The notes: a model not told the origin generated them from the sequence alone. 17,123 nt of DNA from JBAYJY01 sp041664945 (GCA_041664945.1 JBAYJY010000096.1:1-17123), one strand, 5' to 3'; shown: positions 1 to 6,989, counted from the stretch's first letter. Translations and numbers: made by a program.

Positions 1-288
1 ATAGAAAGAGAACTTATTTCCGGGAATGAATGCCGGCACAAAGAACGGAAATCCATGGATGTGGTCCCAGTGGGTGTGCGAAAGAAAAATTTTCGCGTCG
101 ACTTTGCCGATGTTGCCGCGGCGCATCATATCGTTGCCGAGTTCTCGAATGCCTGTTCCGGCGTCGATAATAAACATCTGCCCGCCGCCCGGCTGAATCT
201 CGACGCATGCGGTGTTTCCGCCGCTTCGGACGGTCATCGGCCCGGGAGTGGGTATCGAGCCTCGAACTCCCCAGAATTTTACATACAT
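1..288 (-). CDS. Metallo-beta-lactamase-fold hydrolase, C-terminus cut by window edge
   Basis: The first 96 residues are visible; the gene runs off the left end. The frame opens MYVKFWGVRGSIPTPGP, then SGGNT and IIDAGTGIRELG, and reaches the metal-binding motif HTHWDHIHG (His71, His73, Asp75, His76), the HxHxDH signature of a dinuclear metal hydrolase. This arrangement is typical of the PhnP/cyclic-phosphodiesterase-like branch of the superfamily, which acts on phosphodiester or related bonds in the cytoplasm; the substrate cannot be read from this fragment. No signal peptide is present. The start is supported by GAGGTGA about 8 bases before the ATG at 288. A terminator lies between it and the preceding HDOD gene, so it is probably its own transcription unit. 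Fold is confident, exact function is not. Confidence 0.85.
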   Translation of the reverse strand, partial: MYVKFWGVRGSIPTPGPMTVRSGGNTACVEIQPGGGQMFIIDAGTGIRELGNDMMRRGNIGKVDAKIFLSHTHWDHIHGFPFFVPAFIPGNKFSFY

Positions 289-337
289 CAGCGCTCACCT
301 CGATGTTTTAGCTGTTAAGTTGCCGTTATCTTACATC

Positions 338-364
338 AAAAATAAATCGGGGCAAACAACCCCG
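338..364 (-). terminator. Rho-independent terminator after the HDOD gene
   Basis: On the minus strand a CGGGG/CCCCG stem with a 7-base loop (348-364) is followed by ATTTATTTTT. It sits about 75 bases after the HDOD stop codon and 50 bases before the hydrolase start, so it probably ends the hslVU-HDOD transcript. The stem is short but GC-only and the T-rich tail is good. Confidence 0.6.
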
Positions 365-437
365 CATAACATAATATCATATTTTATTAAGATTTGTGTA
401 AATAACGACTGTTTTTTGGCGGAGAGAGTAAAAAGAA

Positions 438-1304
438 TTATTTGCTTGAACTCTGAAGGAAGATGGACGCGCGTTCAACGCCTTCGATAAGGAAGCCTTC
501 GAGGTCGCCGAGCTGGTCTTCGGTTATTGAAGTGGCTTTCCAGATGTCTTCGCTGAAATTCTCGATGTACATACTGCCGCTGAAGCCGACTTCGAGTTTT
601 TTGACATAGTTGTTCGCAATGATTATCGAATACACGAGTTTCTTATTGGCTTCAGGAACAAGCTCCGGCGAATGGTGGAGCGCCATCGCCTCGACGATCT
701 GTTCCTGCAGGCCCCACTTGCCGCCGAGCAATTTTCCGATCTCTGCGTGGTTGATCCCGAAGATTGCGGTCTCGTAGAGGTGCAGCGGCTTGCCGGAAGC
801 GCGCGCGGCCCCGATCAGTTTTCCGTAACCGACCGGATTCATGTTGTTCAGCACTATCTTGCCGATGTCGTGCATGAGGCCGCAGAGAAAATAGTCTTCG
901 AGGAAATTTTTATGCACGCTGATTTTGCGCGCCACCAGTTTGGCGTAAACGCCGGTTGCGAGAAGGTGACGCCAGAATTCGTCCATATTGAGGCCTGTTG
1001 CTCCGGCTGTGGAAATAGTTTCGAGAGCGGCGGTGCTAAGAGCCAGATTCTTGATCGTGTTCAGGCCAAGAACGACGATAGCCCTCACTGTGGATGACAT
1101 TTTTTCCGAGAAGCCGAAATAGGCGGAATTGACGAGCTTTAAAACCTTTCCGGCGAGAACCGGATCGAGAGATATGACTTTGTTGAGGTCGTTGGCTGAA
1201 GAATTAGGATCGTTCGCAACTTGAAGAATCTTCCCGACAGTGGGTGACAGGCTTGGCATCCTATCAATGTTTCTTAAAACTAGCGCTGCTTTCTTTTCAT
1301 CCAT
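438..1304 (-). CDS. HDOD domain-containing protein
   Basis: A 288-residue cytoplasmic protein made almost entirely of one HDOD domain, a relative of HD phosphohydrolases found in bacterial signalling proteins. Visible family features are the N-terminal LPxLSPTV-like segment (RMPSLSPTVGKILQ, about 15-28), the helical ISLDPVLAGKVLKLVNSAYFG block (44-64), FWRHLLATG (110-118), GLMHDIGKIVL (142-152) with His145-Asp146, NHAEIG (185-190) and HHSPE (210-214). No receiver, GGDEF or EAL domain is attached, so it is a stand-alone HDOD protein; these are usually linked to regulation of motility, stress or the cell cycle, but the biochemical role is often unknown. The ATG is preceded by GGTGAG with an 8-base spacer. 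It starts 39 bases after hslU, suggesting co-transcription with the protease genes. Confidence 0.88.
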   Translation of the reverse strand: MDEKKAALVLRNIDRMPSLSPTVGKILQVANDPNSSANDLNKVISLDPVLAGKVLKLVNSAYFGFSEKMSSTVRAIVVLGLNTIKNLALSTAALETISTAGATGLNMDEFWRHLLATGVYAKLVARKISVHKNFLEDYFLCGLMHDIGKIVLNNMNPVGYGKLIGAARASGKPLHLYETAIFGINHAEIGKLLGGKWGLQEQIVEAMALHHSPELVPEANKKLVYSIIIANNYVKKLEVGFSGSMYIENFSEDIWKATSITEDQLGDLEGFLIEGVERASIFLQSSSK

Positions 1305-1343
1305 TGCGCAAACTCACCCATGGTAGAGCGGATTGAGGAAAAT

Positions 1344-2810
1344 CTACAATATATAGCGGCTCAAGTCAACATCCTCAACAATATCTTTGAGGTATTTCTG
1401 TATGTGATTTTTGTCAATAACAATAGCGCCGGAAATCGAATCGGGCGCGTTGAATGAAATGTCTTCAAGCGCTTTCTCGATCAGGGTGTGCAGACGGCGC
1501 GCGCCGATGTCCTCGGCCTGCTGGTTTACCCGCGAAGCAGCGCTCGCCAACTCAGCGATTCCATCCTCGGTGAAATCCAAGTCGACTCCGTCCGTTTTCA
1601 TCATCGATACGTACTGCTTGATCAGAGCGTTGCGAGGCTCGGTTAGAATTCGCTTGAAATCATCCGTTGTAAGGCTTTCCAATTCCACCCGGAGTGGAAA
1701 CCGGCCCTGCAACTCCGGGATCAGATCGGATGGTTTGCTGCTCGAAAACGCGCCCGCTGCTATAAAAAGTATGTAATCTGTCCTGACAGGCCCATATTTT
1801 GTAATGACGGTAGAACCTTCGATAATCGGCAGGATGTCCCGCTGGACGCCCTCGCGGGAAACGTCCTGCCCGCCGCCGCCATGCTCGCGCACTGCGATTT
1901 TGTCTATTTCGTCGATAAATATTATGCCTGATTGTTCCACGAGCTTGATCGCTTCGGAGGTCACCGCTTCCATGTCGATCAGTTTTTCGGCTTCCTGGCC
2001 GGAGAGGATTCGGCGCGCCTCGGCGACCGTCATTGACTTTTTCCGGCTGCGGCGCGGCATGATGTTGCCGAGCATGTCCTGAAGGTTAACGCCCATCTCC
2101 TCGATCCCGGCGTTCGAGAAAATTTCGACCATCTTCGGTTGAGAGTCGGGAACCTCGATCTCGACTTTGAAAGCTTCGAGTTCGCCGGCTTCGAGCTTGC
2201 GTCTGTATCTTTCGCGGAGCCGGTCGAGCTGGGCGGCGCCTGATTCCAGGTCTTCGATGATCTCCGGCTGGGCGGCGAACTGCTCCGCTGTCGGCGGCGC
2301 GGCGCGGCGCGGGCGCGATGCGTGCAGAAACGCATCCAGAAGAATCTCGTTCACAGATTCTTTCGCGCGTTCTTCAACTTCTTCCTGTTTGCGTTTCTTC
2401 ACCATCCGGACGCCGGACTCGACGAGGTCGCGCACCATGCCGTCCACATCGCGGCCGACATAGCCGACCTCGGTGTACTTCGTCGCCTCAACTTTCACAA
2501 AAGGCGATTGCATGAGCGATGAGAGCCGCCGCGCGATCTCGGTTTTGCCGACGCCGGTCGGGCCGATCATCAGAATGTTCTTTGGAATGATTTCTTCGCG
2601 CAATTCGGACTCAACTCGCGCGCGCCGGGTCCGGTTTCGCAAAGCGATGGCGACAATCTTCTTCGCCTTGGCCTGTCCGACGATGTAGCGGTCCAGATGC
2701 TCGACGATCTGCTTCGGAGTCAGATCCGGGCCGGGGATATTCAGATCAGCGAAAACAAGCGCGTGAGGCGCCTCGTTTTCCGCCGTATCTTTATTTATTT
2801 CGTTTTCCAT
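1344..2810 (-). CDS. hslU: ATP-dependent protease ATPase subunit HslU (ClpY)
   Basis: AAA+ unfoldase that pairs with HslV to form the two-ring cytoplasmic HslVU protease. In 488 residues it shows Walker A GPTGVGKT (83-90), the pore-loop GYVG (116-119), a charged intermediate (I) domain from about 140 to 240, Walker B IIFIDEIDKIA (Asp300-Glu301), the sensor region AAGAFSSSKPSDLIPELQGRFP, and the C-terminal EDVDLSRYIL tail that inserts into HslV pockets. Length is slightly above the roughly 445 residues of Escherichia coli HslU, within the I domain. I place the start at the ATG at 2810: GGAG in the last hslV codons is then 6 bases away. The in-frame TTG at 2813 would leave only three bases to that ribosome binding site. 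The gene follows hslV without a gap, so translation is probably coupled. Confidence 0.97.
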   Translation of the reverse strand: MENEINKDTAENEAPHALVFADLNIPGPDLTPKQIVEHLDRYIVGQAKAKKIVAIALRNRTRRARVESELREEIIPKNILMIGPTGVGKTEIARRLSSLMQSPFVKVEATKYTEVGYVGRDVDGMVRDLVESGVRMVKKRKQEEVEERAKESVNEILLDAFLHASRPRRAAPPTAEQFAAQPEIIEDLESGAAQLDRLRERYRRKLEAGELEAFKVEIEVPDSQPKMVEIFSNAGIEEMGVNLQDMLGNIMPRRSRKKSMTVAEARRILSGQEAEKLIDMEAVTSEAIKLVEQSGIIFIDEIDKIAVREHGGGGQDVSREGVQRDILPIIEGSTVITKYGPVRTDYILFIAAGAFSSSKPSDLIPELQGRFPLRVELESLTTDDFKRILTEPRNALIKQYVSMMKTDGVDLDFTEDGIAELASAASRVNQQAEDIGARRLHTLIEKALEDISFNAPDSISGAIVIDKNHIQKYLKDIVEDVDLSRYIL

Positions 2811-2813
2811 CAA

Positions 2814-3383
2814 TTACTCCAGTACTTCGACAGAGATGTTGTCGTTTGTGTGAACGCAGATTTTCGCGGCGATTGCGATCGACTCCCGGGCGATGTCCTC
2901 GGCGCTCATATCGGTGTGGGCGAGCAGAGCGCGCGCCGCGGCAAGAGCCATCACGCCGCCGGATCCGATAGCGGCCACCTTGTCGTCCGGTTCGATCACC
3001 TCGCCATTGCCGGATAGCAACAGCAGGCATTCCTTGTCCGAAACAAGCAGCATCGCTTCGAGCCGCCGCAGATATTTGTCAGTGCGCCACTCCCGGGCGA
3101 ATTCCATAGCCGCGCGCGGCAGGTTGGCCTGATATTTTTCGAGTTTCTCCTCGAAACGCTCGAAGAGAGTGAACGCGTCAGCGACTGAGCCGGCGAAACC
3201 TGCGATCACCTTGCCGCCGGCCATCCGCCGCACCTTCTGCGCGGTGTGTTTGAGAATGTGATCGCCGAACGAGACCTGCCCGTCGCCGGCGAACGCTACG
3301 CGGCCGCCGCTATGCACGGCGATTACGGTTGTTCCGAGCATTCGCATGGGCATTCCGCCCGCGTCATTATCATATAGAGCCAT
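2814..3383 (-). CDS. hslV: ATP-dependent protease peptidase subunit HslV (ClpQ)
   Basis: Proteasome-beta-like threonine peptidase, the catalytic partner of HslU. The 189-residue product contains the family blocks GTTVIAV, FAGDGQVSFGD, KVRRMAGGKVIAGFAGSVADAFTLFERFE, EWRTDKYLRRLEAMLLV and AIGSGGVMALAAARALL. Thr18 in LGTTV is the expected catalytic N-terminal nucleophile after removal of a 17-residue propeptide; Escherichia coli HslV loses only its Met. The propeptide may be overestimated, because in-frame ATGs at codons 11, 13 and 15 are possible starts and GGCGGA lies six bases before codon 13, while the first ATG has AAGGA about 12 bases away. The stop codon abuts hslU. The 35-base gap to the upstream tRNA shows no terminator. 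Confidence 0.97.
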   Translation of the reverse strand: MALYDNDAGGMPMRMLGTTVIAVHSGGRVAFAGDGQVSFGDHILKHTAQKVRRMAGGKVIAGFAGSVADAFTLFERFEEKLEKYQANLPRAAMEFAREWRTDKYLRRLEAMLLVSDKECLLLLSGNGEVIEPDDKVAAIGSGGVMALAAARALLAHTDMSAEDIARESIAIAAKICVHTNDNISVEVLE

Positions 3384-3418
3384 TTTTACTGATAGTCCTT
3401 TAGTCCGTTAGAACTTCA

Positions 3419-3489
3419 CTGGGGCGGCAGGATTCGAACCTACGGTGCCGGGACCAAAACCCGGTGCCTTACCGCTTGGCTACGCCCCA
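3419..3489 (-). tRNA. tRNA-Gln (anticodon TTG)
   Basis: The minus strand folds into a complete cloverleaf of 71 bases: acceptor stem TGGGGCG/CGCCCCA, D arm with AAGCGGTAA loop, anticodon stem CCGGG/CCCGG around the loop TTTTGGT (anticodon TTG, reads CAA), and T arm GTAGG/CCTGC with loop TTCGAAT. The U1-A72 pair and this sequence pattern are characteristic of bacterial tRNA-Gln. The CCA end is not encoded (G73 is followed by TGA), so CCA must be added by nucleotidyltransferase. It lies 35 bases upstream of hslV in the same orientation. Confidence 0.96.
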
Positions 3490-3796
3490 TCATTGCCTAA
3501 CAATAGATTGTGCGATTTTTTATGAAAAACTGCAATACTTATTGTGAAAGGACGCTTTGAACGCAAACGAGAGATGACAGGACTTGCATGTGAAAAAGGC
3601 GATTTGGACGCGAAGCGGTTAGCCGAATGAGCTAATCCGCTTTAGAGGGCTGGAGCGCGTGAACGAGAAAATGACTGAATCTTCAGGGATTCCAGGGTGA
3701 ATAGCATTGTCATCGGGCTGAAAGCATGAAAAGATTGCGCTGAAAAGCCGTAAACTAACACACCGGCATGGGAGCCGGAGCAAAAAGAGGTTGACG
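3490..3796. other. Gene-free interval between tRNA-Gln and spoVG
   Basis: No open frame here has convincing length or a ribosome binding site; the longest candidates are about 12-23 codons. The tRNA-proximal part is AT-rich and contains the candidate tRNA promoter. The middle carries a stable hairpin (3613-3642): AAGCGG/CCGCTT plus TTAGC/GCTAA with one bulged base and a 7-base loop, with no T tract on either strand. A smaller CCGGC/GCCGG hairpin lies near 3764-3779. The sequence does not match the conserved blocks of RNase P RNA, tmRNA or SRP RNA that I can recognise. Confidence 0.5.
3519..3548 (-). promoter_or_regulatory. Candidate sigma-70 promoter for tRNA-Gln (and possibly hslVU)
   Basis: On the minus strand TTCACA (3543-3548) and CATAAA (3519-3524) are separated by 18 bases, which would place the transcript start about 23 bases before the mature tRNA. 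An overlapping alternative is TTGCAG (3530-3535) with CACAAT (3507-3512), 17-base spacing. Neither is a strong match, so only the general location is supported. Confidence 0.35.
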
Positions 3797-3826
3797 GTTT
3801 AAGCGTTGCGGGGGCTGCGCTTAAAC
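3797..3826 (-). terminator. Hairpin spanning the spoVG stop codon, possible terminator
   Basis: A perfect 9-base-pair stem GTTTAAGCG/CGCTTAAAC with a 12-base loop. The spoVG TAA (3821-3823) lies inside the upstream arm. On the minus strand CTCTTTTT follows, but only after about nine intervening bases, so it is an imperfect rho-independent terminator; a role in protecting the mRNA 3' end is equally possible. Confidence 0.4.
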
Positions 3827-4126
3827 TGTTTCAGGTTCCGGGTCGGATGGAACTTCGTTCCCCATCGAATCCTCCTCTTCGCGGTACTTCGCGATGAGTG
3901 CGTTCTGGATTTTCTGGCGGAACTCGCGCGATACGGGATGCGCGATGTCTTCGTGTGATCCGTCCGGCCTTTTCCTGCTTGGCATCGCCACGAACAGCCC
4001 GCGAACGCCTTCGATGATCTTCATGTCGTGAACTACGAACGCGCTGTCGAAGACCACTGATGCGAATGCTTTGAGCTTTCCGTCCTCAGAGCGATGTCTG
4101 CGGATGCGCACTTCTGTGATGTCCAT
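3821..4126 (-). CDS. spoVG: Septation/RNA-binding regulator SpoVG
   Basis: A 101-residue protein that matches SpoVG along its length: MDITEVRIRR at the N-terminus, GKLKAFASVVFDSAFVVHD, the signature KIIEGVRGLFVAMPSR (37-52), and DIAHPVSREFRQKI (60-73). The acidic tail (EEEDSMGNEVPSDPEPE) is variable in the family. SpoVG is a small dimeric nucleic-acid-binding protein known from Bacillus, Staphylococcus and Borrelia, where it affects septation, sporulation and virulence gene expression; its presence does not imply sporulation. The start is supported by GGGAGA five bases upstream. It lies 68 bases after the nucleotidyltransferase gene and probably shares its promoter. In many Firmicutes spoVG neighbours another sugar nucleotidyltransferase gene, glmU, so the pairing has a loose precedent. 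Confidence 0.96.
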   Translation of the reverse strand: MDITEVRIRRHRSEDGKLKAFASVVFDSAFVVHDMKIIEGVRGLFVAMPSRKRPDGSHEDIAHPVSREFRQKIQNALIAKYREEEDSMGNEVPSDPEPETV

Positions 4127-4194
4127 GATGTCTCCCTACCCTGATGCAAATATGCCGCCGGCCGCGGCAATAACAAACAATTGTTGGCAACCTG

Positions 4195-4959
4195 CTATTT
4201 CGACCCAAGTATCTCTTTCACAAGCAGGAAGTCGCTCTCCTTATCTACGTCTATCCCTATCTCCGGGTCTTGAACTTCAACCGCTTTCACCCGTATTCCG
4301 AGTATTCCTTCGATTTTCTTTTCCAGCAGCGGAATCGAAAGTTGTTTCAATATAAATTTTATTATAAATCCTATTCCGATTATCCCAAGAAGTTTGATCG
4401 GCGACTTGCGGGCCGCAAGCGCCCGTTCGATGTACGACCAGTTCTTCCGGAACATCGCCGGATTCAGCAGCACTATGTTGCCGCCCGTAAAAACGCCTTC
4501 CTTCAACTTAGCGTATGTGCGCTTCGTCGTCGGATATTTTTGATCGTTAAGTTTCTTTTCTACTATTGGATAGTATAAATCGGCCTCGGTTTTTTGACAA
4601 GAGTCGAGGAAACGCGCGATCATTTCCGATTTTATTATCGGAATGTCGCAGGTTACGATCAGAAGCCGCTCGGCCCCTTCAAACTGTTCGACTCCGAGGC
4701 TCAGGTTGTCAAGCATCGAGTCGCGCGCTTCTATCACCTCGGCCACCCGGCCGCCGAGCGCCGCCTCAATCGGTTCTTTCAGCCCTATGACATGGATGCC
4801 GCCTATCTCTGGAACTCCGTTCAGCGCGTCGATAACATACTCTATCATGTATTTGTCGCCGATTTTCAACAGCGCACGATTGTCATGCCCTGAACTGTAT
4901 TTTTTCAAATCCTCGGGCAGCGTTCCTCCGGCAAGTATCAAGACTTCTATCTTCCCCAT
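4195..4959 (-). CDS. MobA-like NTP transferase domain protein (nucleotidyltransferase)
   Basis: A 254-residue protein of the GT-A-type nucleotidyltransferase superfamily that includes MobA, IspD and GlmU. It opens IEVLILAGG (4-12), the nucleotide-binding loop, but lacks the usual GxSxRMG; a longer segment leads to NRALLKIGDKYMIEYVIDAL (27-46), which replaces the common GKPLL motif. TCDIP (103-107) supplies the metal-binding Asp, GGNIVLLNP (159-167) is the product-side loop, and IDVDKESDF (236-244) is the C-terminal catalytic block. A hydrophobic stretch LLGIIGIGFIIKFIL (190-204) may be an amphipathic helix packing against membrane or partner. The substrate is not predictable; molybdopterin, sugar phosphate or another phosphate ester are all possible. 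GAGAGG lies 9 bases before the ATG. Confidence 0.85.
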   Translation of the reverse strand: MGKIEVLILAGGTLPEDLKKYSSGHDNRALLKIGDKYMIEYVIDALNGVPEIGGIHVIGLKEPIEAALGGRVAEVIEARDSMLDNLSLGVEQFEGAERLLIVTCDIPIIKSEMIARFLDSCQKTEADLYYPIVEKKLNDQKYPTTKRTYAKLKEGVFTGGNIVLLNPAMFRKNWSYIERALAARKSPIKLLGIIGIGFIIKFILKQLSIPLLEKKIEGILGIRVKAVEVQDPEIGIDVDKESDFLLVKEILGSK

Positions 4960-4977
4960 TTTTTTCAGCCTCTCCCA

Positions 4978-5025
4978 GAAGCGCTATATACGCGCCCGGC
5001 CTTTCCGCCGCCGGTCCCGCGCTTC
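4978..5025 (-). promoter_or_regulatory. Structured 5' leader upstream of the nucleotidyltransferase
   Basis: In the leader RNA a perfect outer stem GAAGCGC/GCGCTTC (5019-5025 with 4978-4984) encloses an inner stem CCGGC/GCCGG (5010-5014 with 4996-5000) with a 9-base loop. The outer stem closes directly before the TGGGAGAGG ribosome binding site. This could be a cis-acting translational control element; no known riboswitch consensus was recognised. Confidence 0.4.
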
Positions 5026-5081
5026 ACAAAATTCTGTTATACGGCAATCCCTTAATGTTTCTTAAATACGTTTGATCGCAA

Positions 5082-5103
5082 TTTGGGATCAGCCGTTCCC
5101 AAA
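5082..5103 (-). promoter_or_regulatory. Operator-like inverted repeat at the transcription start
   Basis: TTTGGGAAC-GGCT-GATCCCAAA: two 9-base half-sites with one mismatch and a 4-base centre. It begins directly after the -10 box of the nucleotidyltransferase promoter, overlapping the expected transcription start, which is a classical repressor position. Confidence 0.45.
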
Positions 5104-5132
5104 ATATTAGCAAATATCCACATAAGGTTCAA
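5104..5132 (-). promoter_or_regulatory. Sigma-70 promoter for nucleotidyltransferase-spoVG
   Basis: On the minus strand TTGAAC (5127-5132), a 17-base spacer and TAATAT (5104-5109). Expected transcription start is near 5097, giving a leader of about 138 bases before the ATG at 4959. It lies between cstA and the nucleotidyltransferase, where no cstA terminator is visible, so some read-through from cstA is possible. Confidence 0.65.
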
Positions 5133-5174
5133 GTAAGCGGGTTCCAGATAACAGGTTGTGTTCGAAAAGCGTTG

Positions 5175-6929
5175 TCAGGCGGCCTGCTTTTTGCCGTTTA
5201 ATATTACCTTCAAAGATAAAACAAGAACGCCGAAGGAAAGAATGATAAGGAGTATGTCGGCCGCGACGAGCGGATAGTTGTGTTGCGGCAAATAGTTTTT
5301 AAAAAGCAGCCAGAGCAGAGAGGCGGCGGTTGTGGCGAGCATGAAGGCCGCGGGCAGGGTCACGAACCATGTCGGCTTTTTTCGACGCGTCAGCCAGACG
5401 GCGACAACTATAAGTGTGAGCGCGGCCAGAAGCTGGTTGGCTGTCCCGAACAGGGGCCAGATGATTTTGTAAGTATTGAACCGCGCGAGCAGATACATTG
5501 CGAGCACGGCAATGCCGGCGTTGAAAAGATAAGACTTAAGAAAGGAGGGAACCTTTTTAAAGATGAAGGACCATAGTTCTTCAATCAGATAACGGTTGAG
5601 CCGCACCGCGGTGTCCAACGTTGTGGCGACGAAACCTTCGACGAGCAGGATTCCGAATATAGTTCCGAAGACCGCCGGAATGCCCAATCCTTTATGCAGC
5701 AGGCCGCCCATGCCTGATGAAAAAGCAAGAATCGGGTTCGACTTAAGGCCCGACTCTACAGCCGGGAAAACGATTTGCTTGTAATCGGCGAAGCTGATGC
5801 CGGAGCAGACGGCGATAAGTACGCCGACTGCGAGAATCGACTCGACGATCATGCCGCCGAAGGCAATCGGGCGCGCGTCCGCCTCGTTCGAAATCTGTTT
5901 GCTGGAAGTGCCGCCGGCGACAAGCGCATGGAAGCCGGAGATCGCGCCGCAGGCGACGGTGATAAAAAGGAAGGGCCAGATCATGCCGAGGCCGGGAAGG
6001 CTCGCCGCTTCCTTCAGATTGAACGCGGGCGCCGAGAGTTGCACGCCGTGTAAGCCTCCTGCGAATATTCCGACGGCGAGAGTGACGATGCCGACATACA
6101 GAATGAAAGAATTCATGAAATCGCGAGGCTGAAGAATGATCCAGACCGGCGCTCCTGCGGCGAAAAGAGTGTATATGGCGAGTATTATCTTCCACGTATC
6201 AGGATTTAATGTCACCGGGGCCGACAGTCCGATATATATAGAGATGGAGCAGACAATCAGAGAGAGCGCGGATGCAAGCAAGACGGAAATGTTTCGTTTG
6301 TATAGGAGGAATCCGATCAAAGGCGCGCAGCAGGTGATAACGATAACGGATGTTGAAGCGATGCCGCCGATTCTGCACATCACGACATTTGTTGCCGGAT
6401 CTGTGAAAGTTTTTAGGACAGTCTGTCCCGCCGGTAGGCCGAGTTCCTTGATCGACCGCACGGATGTCAGCGCCGTCGCGGTCAGGTCGAGAAACGAGGA
6501 AGTCACGAGAAGCAACATGACGATGGTGAACGCGATGAAAAGGAAAAACCCGAATTTGCCGAGCGAGCTTTTTGCGACTTCGGCCATTGATTTTCCTTTT
6601 TCGCGAATGCTGATGAAAAGGGCGGAGTAGTCGTGCGCGGCGCCGATGAAAACGGAGCCGATAACGAGCCACAGAAACACCGGAATGTAGCCGAAAGCGG
6701 CTGCGATGGCCGGCCCGATTATGGGGCCGCCGCCCGCGATCGACGCAAAGTGATGTCCGAAAAGAACGCTTTTGTGCGTCGGCACGAAGTCCACATCATC
6801 TTTTAATGTCACCGATGGAGGCGGGATAGCTGGGTTCTCGCCGAAGATATTTGCGAGATAGCGGGCGTAATAGCGATAGGCTATCCAGAAGATGGGAAGC
6901 GCGATGAGAAGAAGGATTGAAACGTTCAT
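5175..6929 (-). CDS. cstA: CstA-family transporter (carbon starvation protein A)
   Basis: A polytopic inner-membrane protein of 584 residues with about 16 hydrophobic segments. It carries the CstA core from the N-terminus, including FGHHFASIAGGGPIIGPAIA (57-76), AAHDYSALFISIREKGKSMAEV, GAISGFHALVAGGTSSKQI in the middle, then VEGFVATTLDTAVRLNRYLIEE and WPLFGTANQLLAALTL near the C-terminal five-helix region. In Escherichia coli the relatives CstA and BtsT import peptides or pyruvate; the substrate here is not determined, though pyruvate or peptides would fit the amino-acid-catabolism genes nearby. The length is shorter than the roughly 700 residues of E. coli CstA and fits the shorter form of the family. 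AAGGA sits 7 bases before the ATG. A perfect inverted repeat precedes the gene. Confidence 0.93.
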   Translation of the reverse strand: MNVSILLLIALPIFWIAYRYYARYLANIFGENPAIPPPSVTLKDDVDFVPTHKSVLFGHHFASIAGGGPIIGPAIAAAFGYIPVFLWLVIGSVFIGAAHDYSALFISIREKGKSMAEVAKSSLGKFGFFLFIAFTIVMLLLVTSSFLDLTATALTSVRSIKELGLPAGQTVLKTFTDPATNVVMCRIGGIASTSVIVITCCAPLIGFLLYKRNISVLLASALSLIVCSISIYIGLSAPVTLNPDTWKIILAIYTLFAAGAPVWIILQPRDFMNSFILYVGIVTLAVGIFAGGLHGVQLSAPAFNLKEAASLPGLGMIWPFLFITVACGAISGFHALVAGGTSSKQISNEADARPIAFGGMIVESILAVGVLIAVCSGISFADYKQIVFPAVESGLKSNPILAFSSGMGGLLHKGLGIPAVFGTIFGILLVEGFVATTLDTAVRLNRYLIEELWSFIFKKVPSFLKSYLFNAGIAVLAMYLLARFNTYKIIWPLFGTANQLLAALTLIVVAVWLTRRKKPTWFVTLPAAFMLATTAASLLWLLFKNYLPQHNYPLVAADILLIILSFGVLVLSLKVILNGKKQAA

Positions 6930-6956
6930 GAATATTTCCTTAAATACAGATTTTAC

Positions 6957-6989
6957 AAAAGAAATTTTATGACAATCGCAATTTCTTTT
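6957..6989 (-). promoter_or_regulatory. Perfect inverted repeat upstream of cstA
   Basis: AAAAGAAATT and AATTTCTTTT, 10 of 10 bases complementary, separated by 13 bases. It lies 28-60 bases before the cstA start, downstream of a TAATAT -10 candidate (6992-6997) whose -35 is poor. It would be transcribed near the 5' end of the mRNA, so it may be an operator or a leader hairpin. Confidence 0.4.

Noticed and set aside
672..1097. A 141-codon open frame on the plus strand inside the HDOD gene
   Set aside because: It is antisense to a clearly recognisable HDOD domain, has no family features and reflects the codon bias of the real gene. Similar shadows occur opposite hslU, cstA, the lipoprotein, rocD and the CoA transferase.
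2811..2813. TTG as the hslU start codon
   Set aside because: Only three bases would separate it from GGAG, and the ATG at the next codon has a 6-base spacing.
3574..3630. Short plus-strand ORF of 18 codons in the tRNA-spoVG gap
   Set aside because: The only purine-rich sequence (GAGAG) touches the ATG, the peptide has no recognisable feature, and the frame overlaps the hairpin; most likely chance.
6136..6630. A 164-codon plus-strand frame opposite cstA
   Set aside because: The opposite strand encodes the conserved CstA transmembrane core; this frame has no recognisable domain or ribosome binding site.
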